Positions 23,879-28,941 of a stretch of DNA of 28,941 nt are shown one piece after another. Origin of the DNA: H111-94 sp034436045. Lineage in GTDB: Bacteria; Chloroflexota; Ktedonobacteria; Ktedonobacterales; Ktedonobacteraceae. Numbering within the stretch: the first letter of the stretch is position 1; each line of letters opens with the position of its first letter. The DNA lies in contig DAOTVZ010000183.1 in the NCBI GenBank assembly GCA_034436045.1, positions 1 through 28,941 on the forward strand, written 5' to 3'. Below the pieces are notes generated by a model. That model made no database searches and had not been told where the DNA came from. It saw only the letters and a program-made list of their open reading frames with translations. The position numbers and the translations under genes were made by a program.

Positions 23879-24877
23879 ATGCGTGCATTAGTCTGGAACG
23901 GCTTCACATTAACGCTGGAGCAGAGTTATCCCCAACCTGCCCCTGCTGATGGAGAAGCCTTAATTCGCGTCCTCTACGCGGGTATTTGCAATACTGATAT
24001 AGAAATTATTCGAGGCTATATGGGCTTTACCGGTGTGCTCGGTCACGAGTTCGTGGGTAGAGTTGAGGAGATTTATGGTGAGCGAGAGCGAGAGCGGTAT
24101 CGGTATCTTCTGGGGCGGCGCGTGGTCGGTGAGATCAACGCGGCCTGCTATCGCGCCGATTGTTCTTACTGTCGCAGCGGCATATCCACGCATTGTCCCA
24201 ATCGTACCACGCTCGGTATCGACCGGCGCGACGGCACCTTTGCCGAGTATACCCGCCTGCCGCTCGGAAACCTGCACCTCGTACCGGAGAATGTGAGCGA
24301 CGAAGAGGCCGTCTTTGTTGAGCCATTAGCCGCCAATTTTGAGATACTGGAGCAGGTGCATCTCAAGCCCACCGATTGTGTAGTTATTCTGGGCGACGGC
24401 AAAATGGGTCAGTTAGCCGCGCAGGTACTTTCGCTCAGCGGTTGCGAACTGCTGATGGTCGGTAAGCACGAAGAGAAACTGGCGCTGGCGGCGCAGCGCA
24501 ACATTCCTACCGCTATCTTGCATGACCCACAGCGCTTCACACTGGAACACGGGCGGCGAGCAGATGTGGTGATCGAGTGTACCGGCTCGGCACCGGGGCT
24601 GGCACTGGCCTTGCGTCTGGTGCGCCCGCGCGGAACAGTAATCTTAAAAAGCACGGTCGCGGACAAAACCACGCTCGCGCTGGCCCCCATCGTCATCGAC
24701 GAAATCCGCGTGCAGGGTTCGCGCTGTGGCCCTTTCGCCCCCGCTCTCCGCGCTTTGCAGCAGCATCTCATCGATGTCCGGTCGCTTATCAGTGCCCACT
24801 ATCCATTAGAGCAAGGGATAGAAGCATTTAGAAAGGCAGAAGAGAAAGGCATCTTGAAAGTCCTCATAAGCATATAA
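23879..24877 (+). CDS. Zinc-dependent medium-chain alcohol dehydrogenase
   Basis: 332 residues from MRALVWNGFTLTLEQSYPQP. Catalytic zinc ligands are C37 in AGICNTD and H56-E57 in GHEFVG. The structural-zinc lobe has C90, C95, C98 and C106 (CYRADCSYCRSGISTHC), with an unusual x4 gap between the first two. The Rossmann loop is LGDGKMG (171-177), with EPLAANFEILEQV before it. It resembles sorbitol/threonine dehydrogenase and bacteriochlorophyllide-dehydrogenase-like members, but substrate is undetermined. The ATG at 23879 is preferred to an in-frame TTG at 23870 because AAAGG sits 9 bases before it. Divergent from the SUI1 gene with a 167-base gap. Confidence 0.85.
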   Translation: MRALVWNGFTLTLEQSYPQPAPADGEALIRVLYAGICNTDIEIIRGYMGFTGVLGHEFVGRVEEIYGERERERYRYLLGRRVVGEINAACYRADCSYCRSGISTHCPNRTTLGIDRRDGTFAEYTRLPLGNLHLVPENVSDEEAVFVEPLAANFEILEQVHLKPTDCVVILGDGKMGQLAAQVLSLSGCELLMVGKHEEKLALAAQRNIPTAILHDPQRFTLEHGRRADVVIECTGSAPGLALALRLVRPRGTVILKSTVADKTTLALAPIVIDEIRVQGSRCGPFAPALRALQQHLIDVRSLISAHYPLEQGIEAFRKAEEKGILKVLISI

Positions 24878-24949
24878 GCACGAGTATCAACCTCACATTT
24901 GATATAGCTTCATGTATCACGTCTTCTCTTTAAGAAGGACTTTATTACT

Positions 24950-24975
24950 CCTGGTTTTAATAATAAAAAGCCAGG
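24950..24975 (+). terminator. AT-rich stem before the VWA pair
   Basis: CCTGGTTTT (24950-24958) and AAAA (24965-24968) with CCAGG (24971-24975) can pair with a short AATAAT loop. It could end the dehydrogenase transcript or structure the leader of the VWA operon. No T run follows, so confidence is low. Confidence 0.3.
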
Positions 24976-25012
24976 GCTCTCAGATATTCTTGAGTTTGAG
25001 GGCGAATATCGT

Positions 25013-26242
25013 ATGAAACTCAAACGGATAAGACTAGTACTGGGTGTCATTTGTACATCAATAATGACAGTCCTGGCAAATGTTCTCGCAGCGAATTTTC
25101 CCAATCTGCCGCATTGGGTAATCTGGTCAGGTGGAGGTGCTATTTTAGTAGGAATGATAGTGTTTGACATTATAGAAAAGTTTGGTGAAGAAAAGCAGAA
25201 AGAACAAGTGCCATCACAAAAAAAGCCTCTTGCACCACAGCAGATACCATATAATGAAAAGCTTTCTTCACCATCTCCTAATCCCTTACAGGCTGGTGAT
25301 AGGGTTCTCCATGAAGTCTCAAAAATCCCAACGGGACAGCCTTTGTTGGTCGATAGTATAGGTGAGAAGGCTTCTACGATCTCGCCTATACACGGTCAAC
25401 CAACGATAGAACATCCGATGCTACTTTGTTTGGCCATCGACGTATCAGCTAGTATGAAAAAGCCCATACTTGACCACACTGGAAAATCAATACAGCGGTG
25501 GACGAGCATAAGTGACGCTATAGAACACTTTGTGCAACTAGGAATTGCCTGGGTCAAGGACCCAGAGACACAACGAGTTCTTCCTCTGTATCATCTGTTG
25601 GCATACGGCTTCGGCTTCAAGGAAACAGTATATGGTTTGGGAATGCGTAAAGAGCCTGGTGGTAGGGTACGTGATTTACTTGCACACCCGCAGTTGACTT
25701 CATTCCCCTCCGCTTCAGAACTTTCTGATCACTGGAATGACTATAAAAACAATTTACTCTCCTACAAAAGATATACTGGCGACCTTTTTGGTTCTACCCC
25801 TCTATGCGAAGCCTTGATCACCATTCGTGAGCGAATAAAGAGTCTGCTTGCGCAGAAGGAGTTTACGATGCCCATTCTTCTTTTTATTCTCTCAGATGGG
25901 CTGCCAGATGACGGTGATCCTTTGCCACTCACTGAAGAACTCCATACTATGAATGTACTAACTTTATGTTGCTATATGGCAAATAAAGATGTGCTTGCAA
26001 CAAAACGAATGTATGATGCCGAAGAAGCAGATTGGTCGGATGGAGCGAAACTCCTGTTTCGTTGTGCATCTGTACTTCGGAAAGATACCTACGTATCAGA
26101 AAGTATATTTAATTATTTGAACGATCATGATTGGCACCCTCATGAAGGGGTTCGCCTCTTTGCTCAGGTTAATCAGGCTGAGGCATTGGGAAAATTTCTT
26201 GAAGTACTGCTACAGGGCCTTTCAACTGAAAGGATGGCATAA
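25013..26242 (+). CDS. Membrane-anchored VWA-domain protein
   Basis: 409 residues. Two hydrophobic segments near the start (about 7-28 and 34-53) are followed by a polar linker and a von Willebrand A domain from about 134. MIDAS motif is complete: D143-x-S145-x-S147 (LCLAIDVSASM), T262 in FGSTPLCEAL and D295 in LSDGLPDDGDP. The C-terminal stretch LFAQVNQAEALGKFLEVLL closes it. A GAGGG lies 10 bases before ATG. In bacteria VWA proteins hold metal and partners in complexes such as MoxR-VWA chaperones and the TerY-type phosphorylation system. The order of motifs is TerY-like, but the exact family is not recognised. It is paralogous to the following gene, 5 bases away, and both are AT-rich relative to the genes on the left. 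Confidence 0.8.
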   Translation: MKLKRIRLVLGVICTSIMTVLANVLAANFPNLPHWVIWSGGGAILVGMIVFDIIEKFGEEKQKEQVPSQKKPLAPQQIPYNEKLSSPSPNPLQAGDRVLHEVSKIPTGQPLLVDSIGEKASTISPIHGQPTIEHPMLLCLAIDVSASMKKPILDHTGKSIQRWTSISDAIEHFVQLGIAWVKDPETQRVLPLYHLLAYGFGFKETVYGLGMRKEPGGRVRDLLAHPQLTSFPSASELSDHWNDYKNNLLSYKRYTGDLFGSTPLCEALITIRERIKSLLAQKEFTMPILLFILSDGLPDDGDPLPLTEELHTMNVLTLCCYMANKDVLATKRMYDAEEADWSDGAKLLFRCASVLRKDTYVSESIFNYLNDHDWHPHEGVRLFAQVNQAEALGKFLEVLLQGLSTERMA

Positions 26243-26247
26243 AGATA

Positions 26248-27981
26248 ATGACTCAAACAAACGTACAGCCAGTTCTCAACCAAAACAATTCTCAACAAGG
26301 TGTTTTGCTCGGAGTTGTTCTCGATCTTTCTGGTTCGATGTGCAACAGCCTGAGAAACAACGAAAAAAATCAGTACTCGCGTATTGAAAGTTTCTCAAAA
26401 GCGTTTCAACAGGTATTAGAAGATGCACAACTACTGATGAATGATGATATTCTAAGGGAAAAGATGAAAATTCGTATGTTTATTCATGGTTTCGGATTTC
26501 TTACATCAGAAGAACAAACAATGAGCAACTCAATAAGAGATATTTTTACAATTTTGATGGATATCAAAGAAAAATTAAATCACTATCGACCGCTGCAAGC
26601 AGAGCTTGAAAGCCTCTGGCAAAACGAAGTAGCACAAGTACTTGAGGAAGGAAGGATCACTGGAGATGCAAAAGAAGAATTAAAATTATTTGTGGAAAGA
26701 GAGTTGCGGGAGCAGGCTATAAAAGCTGAGCAACAAAGAAGTGTAGCTCGATTTCAACGTTGGTGTGCTTCTATCTGCCAAAGAATTGATAGGTACGACG
26801 CTAGAATACGTATGCAACTCGCCCTGTATAAAGGGCCTGCACTTCTGCTATTACCTCTGGCAATTAGCCTACTGTGGCTCTTACGAGGGCCTATGCTCCT
26901 TCTCGAATTACTCAACAGACTCTTTGAGGCCTGGTTAGAGCAGAAACTTACAGATTTTCAGCGAAATGCAGATCGCTATGCTTCGCAGCAAGCAGAGAGA
27001 GTTGTTGCGGTAACACATAAGGCGCTTGCAAAATACAACAGAGAAATATTTCAGGTAATTGAAGAGAAAATTATAAATTTCTTTGATCAAGAAGCTTTTT
27101 TGAAAATCGCACTATATAATAATAAATTTACAAAAGTTGGAGAGAATATATCTGATTCAAATAAGATAAAAGTTATGTATGAGTCTGTATCGCAAAAAAT
27201 CGCGACAATTATGAGTCCTCAAGCAAACGGAGCCTGGGCAAGAAGTGTGTTTCTCCTGAGAAGAGCGGCGAAAGCACTCAGGATTACGCCTGATTGGGGT
27301 CTACTCAAAGAAAAGACTATCCGGTGTGCTCATCAAGTAGTATGGCAATCAACAGTACCAATAGTGAAAGAAAGAGCAAAAGTACTCGCCAAAGAACGCT
27401 TTATGAGGGCAGTGCTGATGACCATTGTGCAAACGGCGAAAGGCCAGGAGTGTACACTATCTCTGCAAGAAATAGCTCATCTTCTCCAGAGCATAGATAA
27501 TAAAGTGCATCCGACTCTACAAGAACTTCCAATTTTTGGCTCTAGCCCTCTGGGGTTTGCTCTGGTTCAAACGTTTTTAAGGCTACGAAGAGAGCTGTTT
27601 CTTCCTCAAAATCGCGGATTTCGTCCTGCAATAGTTATCATTTCGGATGGATTACCCACAGATATCGGTGTTGTTGATGTATATACACAAGCTGAGAATA
27701 TCAAGGCGTATGGTATTCCTATTTTTTGCTGTTATATCACGAATAGAAATGTAGGACGCCCCTGGATTTTGCAGAGATATGCTGGATGGTTTTGGCCCAA
27801 AGCTGCACAGTTGATGTTTTCAATGGCGTCCTCTGTGGATGAGTGGCCTCAAGTAGGAAAAAGCCTCGAAGGGAGCCGCTTTGTCGTCAAGCAGCATGCT
27901 AAGCTCTTTGTCCAGATCAATCATGCTGCCTATCTCCAAAACCTGATTGAAGCTATTTTGCTTCCAACATACAATGAGTAG
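26248..27981 (+). CDS. VWA-domain protein with large internal insertion
   Basis: 577 residues. MIDAS pieces lie at the two ends: D26-x-S28-x-S30 (GVVLDLSGSM) and, far downstream, GSSPLGFAL (S433 where Thr is usual) and D467 in IISDGLPTD. GFGF (81-84) matches GFGF (200-203) of the preceding protein, whose next motif is about 60 residues away; here it is about 345. The insertion (about 90-425) has long charged helices (ELEQQRSVARF and RERAKVLAKERF types) around a hydrophobic segment, about 195-225 (GPALLLLPLAISLLWLLRG). C-terminal LFVQINHAAYLQNLIEAIL parallels the first protein. The ATG follows the first gene's stop by 5 bases, implying coupling. The function is unknown; membrane association is predicted from sequence only. 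Confidence 0.8.
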   Translation: MTQTNVQPVLNQNNSQQGVLLGVVLDLSGSMCNSLRNNEKNQYSRIESFSKAFQQVLEDAQLLMNDDILREKMKIRMFIHGFGFLTSEEQTMSNSIRDIFTILMDIKEKLNHYRPLQAELESLWQNEVAQVLEEGRITGDAKEELKLFVERELREQAIKAEQQRSVARFQRWCASICQRIDRYDARIRMQLALYKGPALLLLPLAISLLWLLRGPMLLLELLNRLFEAWLEQKLTDFQRNADRYASQQAERVVAVTHKALAKYNREIFQVIEEKIINFFDQEAFLKIALYNNKFTKVGENISDSNKIKVMYESVSQKIATIMSPQANGAWARSVFLLRRAAKALRITPDWGLLKEKTIRCAHQVVWQSTVPIVKERAKVLAKERFMRAVLMTIVQTAKGQECTLSLQEIAHLLQSIDNKVHPTLQELPIFGSSPLGFALVQTFLRLRRELFLPQNRGFRPAIVIISDGLPTDIGVVDVYTQAENIKAYGIPIFCCYITNRNVGRPWILQRYAGWFWPKAAQLMFSMASSVDEWPQVGKSLEGSRFVVKQHAKLFVQINHAAYLQNLIEAILLPTYNE

Positions 27982-28105
27982 CAAATACCATAGAATATTT
28001 CATATATAGTGACACATACTATCACAGTATTCTGACATTTTCTTTCTCACGGAGCAATATCACAAGGCTCCACTACGACGCGAAGCGAGCTTCCCGTCGC
28101 ATCAA
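27982..28105 (+). other. Flank between VWA gene and CRISPR array, possible leader
   Basis: About 90 AT-rich bases, then a hairpin: CGACG-c-GAAGC (28076-28086), GA, GCTTC-c-CGTCG (28089-28099), ending 6 bases before the first repeat. No ORF. If the plus strand is the crRNA strand this is the leader; otherwise it is the trailer. Confidence 0.4.
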
Positions 28106-28941
28106 GTTGCAGTCCCCTCAAGCCGGGGCTAGCTCATGAAACACACTTCCCGAAAGATGGCTACGCGCTGAGCTATCTTGCAGTCCCCTCAAGCCGGGGC
28201 TAGCTCATGAAACGAGAAATATCTCATGGTGAAGCCGAATGCCATCATCTTGCAGTCCCCTCAAGCCGGGGCTTTTCTATGCAACTCTTGCTGCAACGTA
28301 TCCCCCTCACTGCAAAGGGATGCTTGCAGTCCCCTCAAGCCGGGGCTTTTCTATGCAACAATTCGTGTGATTGGCGCATAGAGCAAAGCGCGTGTCTTGC
28401 AGTCCCCTCAAGCCGGGGCTTTTCTATGCAACGAGGAACCTGAGCGCGCGCAGGAGCAAGCAAAATCTTGCAGTCCCCTCAAGCCGGGGCTTTTCTATGC
28501 AACCATATTCAGTTCCACTCCCACTCATCAGAACAAGAGCTTGCAGTCCCCTCAAGCCGGGGCTTTTCTATGCAACAATATGCGAAAGCTCGCCCCTACA
28601 TTCAATGATGACCTTGCAGTCCCCTCAAGCCGGGGCTTTTCTATGCAACGAGAACCAGGTGGAAGTTATTAGACCGACATCGAAGTCTTGCAGTCCCCTC
28701 AAGCCGGGGCTTTTCTATGCAACCGCCAGGAATAGCACGTTTATTAACAGTAACTTTTCTTGCAGTCCCCTCAAGCCGGGGCTTTTCTATGCAACTGCAG
28801 GTATGTCGCCTTCCGCCCCGCCGCTCGTCGCCTTGCAGTCCCCTCAAGCCGGGGCTTTTCTATGCAACAGAACGAGAGGACGCGAAGAAAGAGGCCTACG
28901 ATGCCTCTTGCAGTCCCCTCAAGCCGGGGCTTTTCTATGCA
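28106..28941 (+). CRISPR. CRISPR array, 12 repeats visible, continuing past the window
   Basis: 37-base repeat beginning CTTGCAG, with core CCCCTCAAGCCGGGG and ending CTATGCAAC. Repeat starts: 28106, 28177, 28249, 28323, 28396, 28467, 28540, 28613, 28687, 28759, 28832 and 28907 (last one lacks two bases at the edge). Eleven spacers of 34-38 bases, all different by eye. The first two repeats differ from the rest in the 3' part, ending CTCATGAAAC. The pairing core CCCC/GGGG allows a small hairpin in the crRNA. No cas gene is within the window. The GAAAC-type ending of the first two hints at a plus-strand crRNA and type I or III repeat, but this is not decisive. Confidence 0.97.

Noticed and set aside
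25013..27981. A TerY-type phosphorylation triad with the nearby kinases
   Set aside because: The kinases are on the other strand more than 1.9 kb away with unrelated genes between; no PP2C phosphatase is seen.
28207..28672. ORFs repeating LAVPSSRGFSMQ and SPQAGAFLCN
   Set aside because: These are translations of the CRISPR repeat.
1..28941. tRNA, rRNA or origin of replication
   Set aside because: None could be recognised by eye in the intergenic stretches.

Overview
The window looks like a chromosomal segment of a Chloroflexota bacterium, most plausibly of the Ktedonobacteria. This rests on several membrane-anchored Hanks-type Ser/Thr kinases (one fused to a WD40 propeller), an actinobacterial/Chloroflexi-style fused nucleotidyltransferase-phosphomannomutase, moderate-to-high GC, and abundant short palindromic interspersed repeats. 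The taxonomic call is an inference from gene content, not from a marker gene.

Layout. 1-203: tail of a sensor histidine kinase. 352-552: broken fragment resembling the C-terminal helix of a DoxX/DoxD protein. 640-1680 (-): Acg-type nitroreductase-like flavoprotein. 1876-5163 (-): a tyrosine catabolism operon, hppD, fumarylacetoacetase, hmgA, with a promoter framed by an inverted repeat. 5562-6497 (+): Pro/Tyr-rich Yip1-like membrane protein. 6491-7107: an unusual nested repeat block. 7346-10280 (+): kinase-TM-WD40 protein followed by a PRC-barrel protein. 10549-11004 (+): CoxG-like SRPBCC protein. 11298-11516 (-): small XRE regulator. 11844-12836 (+): sugar-nucleotide epimerase with an altered catalytic Tyr, convergent with the nucleotidyltransferase/mutase fusion at 12912-15437 (-). 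15763-17586 (+): lipoprotein plus a Dph6-like PP-loop ATPase. 17620-19668 (-): hemE-hemH. 19856-23087 (-): two tandem paralogous membrane Ser/Thr kinases with different tails. 23346-23711 (-): SUI1/YciH factor. 23879-24877 (+): zinc alcohol dehydrogenase. 25013-27981 (+): an AT-rich pair of VWA-domain membrane-associated proteins. 28106-28941: a CRISPR array that runs off the right edge.

How parts work together. hppD, fah and hmgA supply three steps of homogentisate-type tyrosine degradation; maleylacetoacetate isomerase is not in the window. HemE and HemH are late haem biosynthesis steps; the steps between them are encoded elsewhere. The epimerase and the nucleotidyltransferase fusion suggest surface polysaccharide or nucleotide-sugar metabolism. 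The three kinases are transmembrane sensors with distinct probable outer domains.

The part most likely to be undescribed is the right end. Two homologous VWA proteins, 5 bases apart and clearly AT-richer than everything to their left, sit directly beside a CRISPR array. In the second protein the VWA fold appears to be interrupted by about 340 residues containing a hydrophobic hairpin. No MoxR-type ATPase, phosphatase or cas gene is visible beside them. A defence role is an inference from context only.
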